This document shows positions 16,578 to 24,735 of a DNA stretch of 64,000 nucleotides, piece after piece. The notes under the pieces were generated by a model. That model was not told where the DNA came from. It saw only the letters and a list, made by a program, of their open reading frames with translations, and did no database searches. Source of the stretch: CALROG01 sp943369755 (GTDB taxonomy: Bacteria; Pseudomonadota; Gammaproteobacteria; Burkholderiales; Burkholderiaceae_C); the NCBI GenBank assembly GCA_943369755.1, contig CALROG020000015.1:22943-86942 (forward strand). Reading direction: 5' to 3'. Numbering within the stretch: position 1 is the stretch's first letter; each line of letters starts with the position of its first letter. The translations under genes and the position numbers were made by a program.

Positions 16578-17959
16578 TGATCAAAGCGAACCCGTCGCCC
16601 AACATCGTTTTGGTGCTGGCCGACAACCTGGGCTGGGGTGAGCTGGGCTGCTACGGCGGCGGCGCGCTTCGCGGCGCGCCCACAGCCCGCATTGACGCGC
16701 TGGCGCAGGAGGGCATGCGGTTTTTGAACTTCAATGTCGAAAGTGACTGCGTCCCCACCCGCTCGGCTCTCATGACCGGTCGCCACCCCATCCGAACGGG
16801 TGCCCTCCAGTCGGTTCCCGCCGGACTTCCGCAAGGCATTCACCCTTGGGAGCGCACGCTACCCCAGCTCATGAAAGAAGCGGGCTATGCAACCGGCATG
16901 TTTGGCAAGTGGCACCTGGGCGACCGGGATGGCCGCCTGCCGCACCAGCGGGGGTTTGACGAGTGGTACGGCATCCCGCGCACCACCAATGAAACGATGT
17001 TCACTGAGGCGCCAGGCTTTGACCCTTCAGTCGTCGACCTGCCCTACGTCATGGAAGGTTTTGCGGGCCAACCGGCAAAAAACGTGGCGGTCTACAACCT
17101 GCCCAAACGCAGGTTGATCGATAGCGAACTGACGCAAAAGACGATTGACTTCATGCGCCGCCAGGTCGAAGTCCAGCAGCCCTTCTTTGCCTACGTTCCG
17201 CTCACACACTTGCACTTTCCGACACTGCCACACCCGGATTTTGCGGGGCGCAGCGCAGTAGGCGACTTTGCTGATTCAATGATGGAGATGGACCACCGTC
17301 TGGGCCAGCTCCTGGATGCTGTCGACGCGCTGGGAATTCGGGAAGAAACGCTGTTCATCTTCGCCAGCGACAACGGCCCGGAGTTTCGCAGGCCCTGGCG
17401 TGGCACTGCAGGCCCGTGGAGCGGCACCTATCACACCGCAATGGAAGGCGGGTTGCGTGTACCGCTGATCGTGCGCTGGCCCGGGAAGATAACGCCGGGG
17501 CGGGTCAGTGATGAAATCATCCACGTAACCGATCTCTATTCGACCATCGCCCGTGCCGGGGACGCAGCCATCCCCACTGACCGCCCCATAGACGGTATCA
17601 ACCAGCTGGACTGGTGGACCGGGGCAAGCGAGAAGTCAACCCGCGAAGGATTTCTCTTCTACATCAAGAACGAGCTGAGGGCCGTGAAATGGCGGCACTG
17701 GAAGCTTCATCTGGCGTTCGAGAGTGAGCCCAACCAAGGGGTCAGGCACCTTGAAACGCCATGGCTTTTCAATATCAAACGCGACCCAAAAGAAGAAACC
17801 GATGCGGCCATGGAAGACGGTTGGGTCAGAGGCCCGATGCGAAAAATGATTTTGGCGTTTGACCAGACCCTGCGCGAGTTCAAGCCCATTCCCCCCGGAA
17901 TTGGTGACGACTACAACCCATCAGCGCAGTTTGAACGCCGCCCATTTCCCCCTCAGTAG
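16574..17959 (+). CDS. Type I sulfatase (arylsulfatase family)
   Basis: The 461-residue protein has the formylglycine signature C59-V-P-T-R followed by SALMTGRHP, so the cysteine should be converted to the catalytic formylglycine. The first metal site is ADNLGWGELG with Asp-Asn in place of Asp-Asp. GKWHLGD supplies Lys and His, and FASDNGPEF supplies the second metal Asp-Asn. There is no signal peptide, so the enzyme is probably cytoplasmic and would desulfate a substrate after uptake. Its start overlaps the Bug gene stop by four bases. A porin gene follows after 9 bp. Confidence 0.92.
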   Translation: MMIKANPSPNIVLVLADNLGWGELGCYGGGALRGAPTARIDALAQEGMRFLNFNVESDCVPTRSALMTGRHPIRTGALQSVPAGLPQGIHPWERTLPQLMKEAGYATGMFGKWHLGDRDGRLPHQRGFDEWYGIPRTTNETMFTEAPGFDPSVVDLPYVMEGFAGQPAKNVAVYNLPKRRLIDSELTQKTIDFMRRQVEVQQPFFAYVPLTHLHFPTLPHPDFAGRSAVGDFADSMMEMDHRLGQLLDAVDALGIREETLFIFASDNGPEFRRPWRGTAGPWSGTYHTAMEGGLRVPLIVRWPGKITPGRVSDEIIHVTDLYSTIARAGDAAIPTDRPIDGINQLDWWTGASEKSTREGFLFYIKNELRAVKWRHWKLHLAFESEPNQGVRHLETPWLFNIKRDPKEETDAAMEDGWVRGPMRKMILAFDQTLREFKPIPPGIGDDYNPSAQFERRPFPPQ

Positions 17960-17968
17960 AAAGCGACT

Positions 17969-18985
17969 ATGAAAACCTCTTTTTTTCGACCCGGACTGCT
18001 GGCCGCTACCTGCGCCCTTGTGGCGAGCATGCCAGTGGCTGCCCAGACCAGCGTGACGACCTACGGTGAGTTACGCCTCACGGTGAATCAGATCAAGACT
18101 GGCTCCTCGAACACGGTCATAGAGCTTCGTGACAACGCATCTCGCCTTGGCTTTCGCGGCGTCGAAGACCTTGGCGGTGGAATGAAAGCATTGTTCGGGC
18201 TGGAAATGGGCTTCGGGGGAGACACCGGAGCCGTAGGAACTCCGGCGTTTCGCAACAGCTATGTCGCGCTACAGGGCGGGTGGGGCACCGTGGCGCTCGG
18301 CCGGCTGGATTCGGCCAACCCGACAGGATCTCCCCTCTACTCTCAAATCATCAGCCTGACCAGCTTTGCACCGAACGATGCGGGAGCCACGGCGACCAGT
18401 ACCTCGATGTTCAACTCCCGCAATCGCACCTCCAACAGCATTGGGTATGCCAGCCCGAGGTTCGGTGGTGCCAGCATGAGGGCCCGCACCTACTTCCGCG
18501 GCGCAGAGACAGCTGCTGAGCCCGAAGACTTGGCCAAGGGGGTCGATCTTGGTTTTGACTACGCGCAAGGCCCATGGCGTGCGGCCCTGGGTTGGGGCAG
18601 CGACAAGCGCGACGGCGGCCTGAGGGCCAATGAGTTTGACAACAAATGGCAGGCGGGCCTTAACTACAACTTCAAGCCGTTTGACATTTACTTCGTTGGC
18701 GGCACCGACCGATTCAAGAACACCGCGACGACCCGCCGGTCTGTGAAATACAGCGTGCTGGGCGGCACTTACACCGAAGGCGTTCACAAGGTGGTGGTCA
18801 ACATCATGAAGCGCGATGTCCAGACGTCTTTGACTGGCGAACGCGATCGCTATCAGGTGAGCTATCAGCACTTCCTGTCGAAGCGGACCCAGCTTCAGTT
18901 CTTCTACGACAACGACGGCATCGACTCAAGCAGAACCAATGTGCGAGTCAAGGCGCTGGGCATGGGCATACGACACAACTTTTGA
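17969..18985 (+). CDS. Gram-negative porin (Omp32-like)
   Basis: The 338-residue outer-membrane protein has a signal peptide (ending ASMPVAAQ), then SVTTYGELRLTVNQ, the conserved porin strand SRLGFRGVEDLGGGMKALFGLE, and GWGTVALGRLDS. It ends in the BAM-recognised phenylalanine (GMGIRHNF). The pattern is that of 16-stranded trimeric general porins of beta-proteobacteria. As the fourth gene of the carboxypeptidase/Bug/sulfatase operon, it is likely induced to admit the same substrate through the outer membrane. Confidence 0.93.
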   Translation: MKTSFFRPGLLAATCALVASMPVAAQTSVTTYGELRLTVNQIKTGSSNTVIELRDNASRLGFRGVEDLGGGMKALFGLEMGFGGDTGAVGTPAFRNSYVALQGGWGTVALGRLDSANPTGSPLYSQIISLTSFAPNDAGATATSTSMFNSRNRTSNSIGYASPRFGGASMRARTYFRGAETAAEPEDLAKGVDLGFDYAQGPWRAALGWGSDKRDGGLRANEFDNKWQAGLNYNFKPFDIYFVGGTDRFKNTATTRRSVKYSVLGGTYTEGVHKVVVNIMKRDVQTSLTGERDRYQVSYQHFLSKRTQLQFFYDNDGIDSSRTNVRVKALGMGIRHNF

Positions 18986-18995
18986 CGTATCCCGC

Positions 18996-19015
18996 GACCC
19001 ATTCGCCAATGGGTC
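18996..19015. terminator. Hairpin between convergent porin and acyl-CoA dehydrogenase-like genes
   Basis: GACCCATT-CGCC-AATGGGTC is a perfect 8-bp stem with a 4-base loop placed 10 bp after the porin stop. No T-run follows on either strand, so it may only stabilise the mRNA 3' end or need Rho. Confidence 0.45.
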
Positions 19016-19026
19016 CGGGGGGCAGC

Positions 19027-20304
19027 TCAGCTGATGGCTAAATCGTCTCGTTCGCCGGTCTCATAAAGCGTCTCGCGGCCCATGCGGTCCAGCACCAGCT
19101 CGGCCGTCCAGGGCAGCATTAACGAGCCGCAGCGGCTGTCGCGGTAGATGCGCTCCAGCGGCAGGTGCTTCATCATGCTCTGGCCGCCGCAGGTACGGAT
19201 GGCCAGCCGTGCGATGTCGTTGGCCCCTTCCATCACGCTGTAGTGGGCGGCGTACAGACGCATTTTTTCGTCTTTGCCGGGGTTGGGCCGGGCCTCCAGA
19301 ATGGCCCGGGTGAACAGGCTGCGCAGGCTCTCCAACTGGATGCGCATTTGCGCCACCGCGATCTGCTTGGTGGGGTACATGCGGCGCTTGACTGGTGGCT
19401 CGCCCGGAACCTCGCCGCGCAGGTACTTCACCGTGAAGTCGTAGGCCGCATTGGCCAGGCCCAGGTAGGTAGGCGCGAGCGTGAAGAACATGGCCGGCCA
19501 GGTTTGCGCGCCGGTGAAGTAAATGCCGCGCGGCATGAGCTGCTCGTCGTCGCTGACAAACACGTCGTTGAACTGCAGGTTGCGGCTGACGGTGCCGCGC
19601 ATGCCCAGCGGGTTCCAGTCGCCACTGATGGAGAACCCGGCGGCGCTGGCCGGTACGCTGATGTACAGGGTGTCGCGCGCGTCGGGGTGTTCGTCGCCCT
19701 TGTCTTCGGTGCACAAGATGCCGTAGTAGTTGGCCGCGCCCGACAGGCTGGCGAAGATTTTGCGCCCGTTGATCAGCCAGCCCCCGGGTGCCTTCCTGGC
19801 CGTGGTGCCGAACGGTGCGCGCCCGGCTGCTGCGGCGCTGCCCTCGCTGAACGGCTGGGCATAGATGGCGCCGTCGTTGACGATGCGGGCAAAGTGCAGC
19901 TCGCGCCGCCTGGCGTGTTCGGCGCGCTGGGCGTCGGTCATGGCAATGCCGTCAGCCAGCACGCCGGTCCACATGGTGCTGCAAATGTGCATGTTCCAGG
20001 TGAGTGCGGTGGTTCCGCAGTGCCGGCCGATTTCGGCGGCCACCATCATGTAGGTGGCGTAGTCGGCACCCAGCCCGCCATGCGACTCGGGCACGCACAG
20101 CCTCAGCAGGCCCGCGTCACGCAGGTCTTCGTAGTTGGCAAACGGGAAGCTGGCGGTCTCGTCCCACTGGGCCGCGCGTGGCGCAAACTTTGTGCGGCCC
20201 AGTTCGCTGGCCAGCGTCAGCAGCGCGCGCTGTTTTGGGGTGAACGCCATGTCGCCCACGGCGGGGGTGAAGCTCAGCGCATCCGGCAAGGTACGGGTGT
20301 TCAT
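19027..20304 (-). CDS. Acyl-CoA dehydrogenase-like flavoprotein (dehydrogenase or class D monooxygenase)
   Basis: The 425-residue protein has the three-part acyl-CoA dehydrogenase fold: an N-terminal helical domain (PKQRALLTLASELG), a middle beta domain with GGWLINGRKIFASLSGAANYYGI and LGMRGTVSRNLQFNDVFV, and a C-terminal helical domain (ARLAIRTCGGQSMMKHLPLERIYRD). This fold serves true dehydrogenases and FMNH2-dependent two-component monooxygenases. The flavin reductase divergently encoded at 23.5 kb makes the monooxygenase reading attractive, but this is inference. It ends a tight four-gene operon and starts 13 bp after the serine hydrolase stop, with a GGAGG site at a good distance. Confidence 0.85.
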   Translation of the reverse strand: MNTRTLPDALSFTPAVGDMAFTPKQRALLTLASELGRTKFAPRAAQWDETASFPFANYEDLRDAGLLRLCVPESHGGLGADYATYMMVAAEIGRHCGTTALTWNMHICSTMWTGVLADGIAMTDAQRAEHARRRELHFARIVNDGAIYAQPFSEGSAAAAGRAPFGTTARKAPGGWLINGRKIFASLSGAANYYGILCTEDKGDEHPDARDTLYISVPASAAGFSISGDWNPLGMRGTVSRNLQFNDVFVSDDEQLMPRGIYFTGAQTWPAMFFTLAPTYLGLANAAYDFTVKYLRGEVPGEPPVKRRMYPTKQIAVAQMRIQLESLRSLFTRAILEARPNPGKDEKMRLYAAHYSVMEGANDIARLAIRTCGGQSMMKHLPLERIYRDSRCGSLMLPWTAELVLDRMGRETLYETGERDDLAIS

Positions 20305-20317
20305 GGCTGTGCCTCCT

Positions 20318-21580
20318 TCAGTTGCGCTCGGTGCGGCCACCCAGCGAGTCGAGCACGCCCAGCCAGAAGGCGGTGCGTTCGTTGTACGAGTCCGCCTCCT
20401 GGGCACCCGCGGCGTTGGCATACACGGCGGTGTGCACCATCACGATGCCCGTGCCTGGCTGCACAAACACCGCCTGTCCGTGCACGCCCTGCATGGCAAA
20501 GCTGCGCTCTTTCAGCGGGAATAGCCAGAACTGGTAGCCATAGCCAAAGTACGGCGTGGCCTTGCCCGGCGCAAAGGCGCCCGGCTGGCGCGCCGAGTCG
20601 GTGGCGTCCAGCAGGTAGTCGCGCGGCACCAGTTGCTGGTCGCGCACCTTGCCGTCATTGGCCAACAGAAGGCCCAGGCGGCCCCAGTCGCGCAGCGAGG
20701 CGTTGAACCCGCCCAAGGCCTGCTCCTGCCGGTCCGCGCCCAGCCGCCAGAAGGCATCGTGCTCGGCACCCATCGGCTGCCAGAGCCAGTCGGCCGTGAG
20801 CGCCGTCACGCTGCGGCCCGTGGCACCGGCCAGCACACGACCCAGCACGTCGGTTTCACCACTGGCATAGACAAACTTCTCGCCGCCTGGAGCATGCCGG
20901 TCGGTGATGCTGCGCAGCACGCTCACCGGGCTGGGGTTGCCCGTTGCGGAGGCGCGCATGAGGCGGGCCACGTCGTCCTGGCCGTCGTAGCGCTCGGTAA
21001 AGCGCAGGCCGGAACTCATGCGCAGCAGGCTGCGGATGGAAGCGTCGCCATAGGGGCTGCCGGCCAGGTCTTTGGCGTACTTGCCGGCCGGGTCGTCCAG
21101 CGAGGCGATGGCGCCGCGTTGCAAGGCCATGCCCACCAGCAGCGAGGTGACGCTCTTGGACATGGAAAAACTCAGGAACCGTGCGTCTTCCTTGCGCCCA
21201 TAGCGGTAGCGCTCGGCCACGATCTCGCCGTTCTTCAGGATCAGCAGGCCGGTGATGCGGCGCCGCTCCAGGTATTCGTCCAGCGTGTAGCCAAGGTTGC
21301 GGTAGCGGTACTTGATGGCCGGCGGCTGGCTGGCACGCGGCAGCGCCGCTGGCACGGCCGCCTTGGGCGCTGTGTCGGTGATCACGCCGGGCACCTTGTC
21401 AAGCGCCGACCAGGAGCCCACGCGGTAAGGCATGTCGTACCAGTTGGCCAGATTGGTGCCCACCGGGTAGCCCAGTGGCTTGCCCAGCGCGTCTTCGTCC
21501 GGCTCGGCCACTGCGGGCAGGGCCGCAAGCGCCAGCGCACAGGCCAGCAGGCGAAGCGAGGTGAGGGGGTTTGACGCCAA
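20318..21580 (-). CDS. Exported serine hydrolase of the beta-lactamase (class C/EstB) family
   Basis: The protein of about 420 residues has a signal peptide (LLACALALAALPAVAEP). The serine motif is S-M-S-K in LSFSMSKSVTSLLVGM, near residue 140. YASGETD serves as the YxN-type motif, and HGQAVF replaces the KTG box. The group includes esterases, D-aminopeptidases and amidases rather than true resistance enzymes. TTG at 21580 is chosen because AAAGGA lies six bases upstream; a TTG at 21595 overlapping the previous stop is the alternative. It lies inside the putative heterocycle catabolic operon, where it could hydrolyse a precursor ester or amide in the periplasm. Confidence 0.85.
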   Translation of the reverse strand: MASNPLTSLRLLACALALAALPAVAEPDEDALGKPLGYPVGTNLANWYDMPYRVGSWSALDKVPGVITDTAPKAAVPAALPRASQPPAIKYRYRNLGYTLDEYLERRRITGLLILKNGEIVAERYRYGRKEDARFLSFSMSKSVTSLLVGMALQRGAIASLDDPAGKYAKDLAGSPYGDASIRSLLRMSSGLRFTERYDGQDDVARLMRASATGNPSPVSVLRSITDRHAPGGEKFVYASGETDVLGRVLAGATGRSVTALTADWLWQPMGAEHDAFWRLGADRQEQALGGFNASLRDWGRLGLLLANDGKVRDQQLVPRDYLLDATDSARQPGAFAPGKATPYFGYGYQFWLFPLKERSFAMQGVHGQAVFVQPGTGIVMVHTAVYANAAGAQEADSYNERTAFWLGVLDSLGGRTERN

Positions 21581-21591
21581 GGCAAATCCTT

Positions 21592-22395
21592 TCAATGCAG
21601 CACGCGCGGCAGCGCGAGGAAGTTGAGCAGCGCGCCGTCAAACTCGTCGGGCGCTTCCAGGTTCTGCAGGTGGCCAATGCCTTTCAACTCCAGATAAGTG
21701 CTGCCGGCAATGGCGGCGGCCATTTTTTTCATGGCCGCAGGTGGGGCATTGCGGTCGTGCTCGCCGGCCAGCACCAGGGTGGGCACCTGGATCGCGCCCA
21801 AGCTGGCGCGCCGGTCAAAGGTGACGATGCATTCCAGCGCCCGCCGGTAGGTGGAGGGGTTGACCTGGCTCATGCAGTGAATGGCCAGCTGCACGCCCTC
21901 GGGCAGCGAGCCGGGGCCGATCATCTGGGGCACCAGCACCTGGGCCAACTGGGCCATGCTTTGGCCCGCGTCCAGCGGCGCAGTTCGCTGGGCAATGAAT
22001 TCACGCTGCCAGTCGCCGTCGGGTTTACCAAACGATGGCGAGGTGCCGCACAGCACCAGCTTGCCCACCAGCTCGGGGCGGCGCGCCACCACTTCTTGCG
22101 CCACCATGCCGCCCATGCTGTGCCCCAACAACGTGACCTGCTTGTCGTCCTGCGCCTGCATCAGCGCCTCGATCAGCCGGATGCAAGCTTCTGCCAGCCC
22201 CTTGAAGGTGTAGGGCTCGATCGGCGGGCTGTGGCCATAGCCCGGCATGTCCCAGGCCACGGCCCGGTAGCCTGAGGTGGCCAGTGTTTCAACCTGCGGC
22301 GCAAACGCCAGATGCCCGCCGCCGATACCGTGCAGCATCAGCACCGTGGGGCCCCGGCCCAGTGTGCTGAAGGTGGGAAGCATGGCGCTGCTCAT
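21592..22395 (-). CDS. Alpha/beta hydrolase (NicD-like candidate)
   Basis: The 267-residue protein has an alpha/beta-hydrolase fold: oxyanion region LMLHGIGGGH, nucleophile elbow GHSMGG near residue 94, Asp in LAGEHDRNAP and His in KGIGHLQN. Its ATG overlaps the stop of the NicX-like dioxygenase by four bases. In known 2,5-dihydroxypyridine pathways the step after ring cleavage is N-formylmaleamate deformylation by an alpha/beta hydrolase (NicD), so this pairing supports that role. Sequence alone cannot separate it from other ring-fission hydrolases such as MhpC or PcaD. Confidence 0.87.
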   Translation of the reverse strand: MSSAMLPTFSTLGRGPTVLMLHGIGGGHLAFAPQVETLATSGYRAVAWDMPGYGHSPPIEPYTFKGLAEACIRLIEALMQAQDDKQVTLLGHSMGGMVAQEVVARRPELVGKLVLCGTSPSFGKPDGDWQREFIAQRTAPLDAGQSMAQLAQVLVPQMIGPGSLPEGVQLAIHCMSQVNPSTYRRALECIVTFDRRASLGAIQVPTLVLAGEHDRNAPPAAMKKMAAAIAGSTYLELKGIGHLQNLEAPDEFDGALLNFLALPRVLH

Positions 22396-23441
22396 GCCAG
22401 CACCCGGCCTTGTTCGACCACCGGCACGCCGTCCAGCGCAATCGTGCAGTGGCGCAGCGGCAGGTCAAAGTGGCCCGCGGTGTAACGGCCCGCAGTTTCG
22501 TTGGCGCCGGTGCTGTAAAGAAAATTGCCCGAGAAGGCGCGCAGCTCGGTGCCGTTGAAGTCGCGCTTGTCGTACAACGCCATGCTGTCCCAGCGGGCAG
22601 CGGCGTTCAGGCCATAGCCCACATGGCTGACTGCGTAGGCAGCGCGGTCGCCTTCATGGGTGGCCCAGGCCGCGATGTAGCTGCGCATCAGCTCGGCGTC
22701 GACGCCCACGCCTTCGATCCGGGTGACGTAGTCGTTGGCAATGGTCAGCGTGATGGGCCGCTCGATATAGCGCTTGAAGGTGAGGTTGACATCGCCCTCG
22801 GCCAGCACCAGCGTGCCATTGACGCTGCCCGCCGCCGGGAATGCCAGCGCCAGCCCGCCAGGCCAGTGCGTCATGGTGCCGGGGCGGGTGGTGTAGCCCC
22901 AGTTGCCGCCCACCGCTGCATTGGCCAGGCTGATCTGCAAGTCTGTTCCGGCGCTGGAGGTAACCCGCATGGCTTTGGCCCCACGCAAGCGCTTCACATG
23001 GTCTTTGACCAGGGGCTCCAGCGCGGCATCTGGCAGCAGGCGGGCCAGCGCCTCCGGGTGTTCGTTGCTGATGTAGATAACGCGCGCACCGCCTTTCAGA
23101 ATGGCGGGCAGCTCGGGGGCGTGCATCAGGCCCTCGACCGTGCAGTCCACCACCAGCGTGCTGGCGGCCAGCGCCGCAACCACGGGCGCTATGTTTTTTA
23201 TAGTGGGTGACGCACCTGTGGAGCGGGCTACGGGCTGTTTTGCCTCAAAAACACTGGGTAAAACCAGGGTGAAGGCCTGCGCACCCAACCGGGCGGCAGC
23301 AAGCCGCGCCAAGTCCACCAGCACCGGGCGGCTTTGACTTTCGGCCAGAATGGCCACCGTGTCACCGGGCTGTAGCGCACAGCGGCGCAGCACGGACTCA
23401 AAGGCGTCAAGCCAGGCGGGTTCTATCAGTTCTTGCAACAT
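22392..23441 (-). CDS. NicX-like 2,5-dihydroxypyridine 5,6-dioxygenase family protein (M29-peptidase fold)
   Basis: The 349-residue protein resembles the NicX group, often mis-annotated as leucyl aminopeptidase. The probable ferrous-iron ligands are visible: H273 in SHVGYGLN and H324/D326 in AGHFDLPL, matching the spacing of the His/His-x-Asp set known for NicX. NicX opens the ring of 2,5-dihydroxypyridine to N-formylmaleamate. The gene starts a four-gene operon and faces the flavin reductase/MarR pair. Copy B of the dispersed repeat lies in frame near residues 63-84 (KQPVARSTGASPTIKNI), an apparent insertion. The actual substrate could be another hydroxylated N-heterocycle. Confidence 0.78.
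   Translation of the reverse strand: MLQELIEPAWLDAFESVLRRCALQPGDTVAILAESQSRPVLVDLARLAAARLGAQAFTLVLPSVFEAKQPVARSTGASPTIKNIAPVVAALAASTLVVDCTVEGLMHAPELPAILKGGARVIYISNEHPEALARLLPDAALEPLVKDHVKRLRGAKAMRVTSSAGTDLQISLANAAVGGNWGYTTRPGTMTHWPGGLALAFPAAGSVNGTLVLAEGDVNLTFKRYIERPITLTIANDYVTRIEGVGVDAELMRSYIAAWATHEGDRAAYAVSHVGYGLNAAARWDSMALYDKRDFNGTELRAFSGNFLYSTGANETAGRYTAGHFDLPLRHCTIALDGVPVVEQGRVLA
23188..23252 (-). repeat. Dispersed repeat, copy B (inside the NicX-like gene)
   Basis: Read on the minus strand: AGGCAAAAC, AGCCCGTAGCCCGC, an 8-base spacer, TGCGTCACCCACTAT and AAAAAACATAGC. It lies entirely inside a conserved gene and is read through in the opposite sense to copies A, C and H, encoding roughly VFEAKQPVARSTGASPTIKN. 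Confidence 0.8.
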
Positions 23442-23509
23442 GTCATCTGATCCGTTGGGGACAGCGCTTGCGCAGCGAGCTGCAGTCTTTTCTACAAAGC
23501 CCTATTATT

Positions 23510-23523
23510 CATGAAATTTCATG
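23510..23523. promoter_or_regulatory. Perfect 14-bp palindrome, candidate MarR operator
   Basis: CATGAAATTTCATG is perfectly self-complementary and sits in the 95-bp gap between the divergent NicX-like and flavin reductase genes. MarR-family repressors bind such dyads, and a marR gene lies immediately downstream of the reductase. Control of both operons from this site is inferred from position. Confidence 0.6.
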
Positions 23524-23536
23524 TAAGTTGCATCCT

Positions 23537-24046
23537 GTGAATCCACCTCACAAAGCCTCGCCGCCGGCCTTTTCTTCGCCGCAGTTCCGCGCCGCCCTGG
23601 GCATGTTTGCCACCGGCGTGACCATCGTCACGGCGCGCAGCGCAACGGGCGAGCTGGTGGGCCTGACGGCCAATTCGTTCAACTCCGTCTCGCTGGCACC
23701 GCCACTGGTACTTTGGAGCCTGGCACGGGCCGCCGGGTCGATGGCGGCCTTCAGCACCGGCTCGCACTACGCCATCAATATCCTCGCGGCAGACCAAAAG
23801 GCGCTGGCCGAGCGCTTTGCGCTCAAGGGCGCTGACCGGTTTGCCGGGGTGAGTTTTGTCGACGGGGCCGGTGGCGCGCCGCTGCTGGCCGGCGCAGCGG
23901 CCACCTTTGAGTGCTTCAACCGCAGCCGCTATGAAGAGGGCGACCATGTCATCTTTGTCGGCGAGGTCGAGCGCTGCAGCCACCGCAAAGGCGCCTCGCC
24001 GCTGCTGTTTCATGGCGGCAAGTTCTATACCGAACACCCGCTGTGA
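23537..24046 (+). CDS. Flavin reductase (HpaC-like, FMN-binding split-barrel)
   Basis: The protein of about 169 residues has the flavin reductase-like split barrel: FRAALGMFATGVTIVTARS, GLTANSFNSVSLAPPLVLWSL, HYAINILAADQKALAERFA and DHVIFVGEVERCS. Such enzymes supply reduced FMN or FAD to a partner monooxygenase. No classical partner lies next to it, but the acyl-CoA-dehydrogenase-like protein at 19 kb of the divergent operon could be that partner. Start choice is uncertain: GTG at 23537 is used because the upstream palindrome probably belongs to the promoter; TTG at 23468 gives 192 residues. Confidence 0.87.
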   Translation: MNPPHKASPPAFSSPQFRAALGMFATGVTIVTARSATGELVGLTANSFNSVSLAPPLVLWSLARAAGSMAAFSTGSHYAINILAADQKALAERFALKGADRFAGVSFVDGAGGAPLLAGAAATFECFNRSRYEEGDHVIFVGEVERCSHRKGASPLLFHGGKFYTEHPL

Positions 24047-24048
24047 AT

Positions 24049-24134
24049 GTGGCCCCCACGCTCGTCACTTCGTGTACTTCGCTGCCCCCCGAGGGGGCCC
24101 TCGCGCCTTGGGGCGGCCCGGCGGCGCTCAAGCC
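24049..24134 (+). repeat. GC-rich intergenic repeat, copy 1
   Basis: GCCCCCACGCTCGTCACTTC and GCCTTGGGGCGGCCCGGCGG flank a C-rich/G-rich hairpin. The same arrangement recurs at 41598-41692. It fills the whole gap between the flavin reductase and marR and may form an mRNA hairpin that lowers marR expression. Confidence 0.7.
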
Positions 24135-24563
24135 ATGAAAGACGCGCGATTTGTTGACGGCTACCTCGGCTACCTGCTGGGCCAGGCCAACCACGCGCTG
24201 TACAAAGAGTTTGACGCGCAGGTACGCGCCGCCGGGCTGACCAGCATCGAATGGCGGGTGCTGGCCACGCTGCACGACGGCGAGCCGCTCACGGTGAGCC
24301 AGCTCGCGCTGGACGTGTTGAGCAAGCAACCCACCGTAACCAAGCTGGTGCAGCGCATGGCAGAGCAAGGCTGGGTGGCGCTACAGGCCTGCCCCAACGA
24401 CCAGCGCCGCACGCTGGTGGCGGCCACCCCGGCCGGCAAACGCCTGGCCCTGCCCCTGGTTGCAGAGGCAAAACAGCATGAAGCCCGCGTACTGCAGTCG
24501 CTGGGCGCTACAGAAAAGATAGCGCTGCGCAAGCTGCTGGAAAAGCTCACTTCACCCCACTGA
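24135..24563 (+). CDS. MarR-family transcriptional regulator
   Basis: The 142-residue protein is a winged-helix MarR regulator: IEWRVLATLHDGEPLTVSQLALDVLSKQPTVTKLVQRMAEQGWV (helix-turn-helix about residues 38-81), the wing CPNDQRRTLVAATPAGKRL, and dimerisation helices at both ends. In the known nicotinate and picolinate clusters of proteobacteria, MarR-type repressors (NicR, PicR) control dihydroxypyridine genes, which fits the neighbours here. ATG at 24135 follows a GC-rich repeat. A short GCGCTA hairpin repeat is embedded near its 3' end and is translated as GATEKIAL. Confidence 0.9.
   Translation: MKDARFVDGYLGYLLGQANHALYKEFDAQVRAAGLTSIEWRVLATLHDGEPLTVSQLALDVLSKQPTVTKLVQRMAEQGWVALQACPNDQRRTLVAATPAGKRLALPLVAEAKQHEARVLQSLGATEKIALRKLLEKLTSPH
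24505..24525. repeat. 21-bp hairpin repeat GCGCTA-N9-TAGCGC, copy 2
   Basis: Same arms and spacer length as the element at 2754-2774, here inside the 3' part of marR. Two matching arms with equal spacing in one window suggest a genuine small repeat family. Confidence 0.5.
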
Positions 24564-24678
24564 CACCTTGCTCGCGGTAAAACTTCAGCGCCCCCGGGTG
24601 AAACGGCACCACGGTGTTGTTGGGCGCATGGGGCCAGTTGCAAGCGGTCGTGAATGACTGCTTCGGGCCATTCAGGTT
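24547..24678 (-). pseudogene. 3' remnant of a TAXI-family TRAP transporter solute receptor gene
   Basis: On the minus strand the frame ending at the TGA at 24547-24549 encodes SFTTACNWPHAPNNTVVPFH followed by PGALKFYREQGVSGVK, which resembles the extreme C-terminus of TAXI-TRAP periplasmic receptors. The frame is open for only about 43 codons and runs into a stop at 24679-24681, beyond which GC content drops. The rest of the gene is not found in the window. Insertion of the lower-GC segment to the right probably truncated it. It overlaps the end of marR by 17 bp. Confidence 0.65.
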
Positions 24679-24735
24679 TCAACTTGGCGCAGTACGCAGT
24701 CGATTCGACGTCGTCGTCGCCAGACCAAATGAACC

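Noticed and set aside
20318..21580. Beta-lactamase resistance gene
   Set aside because: The motifs (SMSK, YAS, HGQ) are those of esterase/amidase-type family members; there is no KTG box and the gene is in a catabolic operon.
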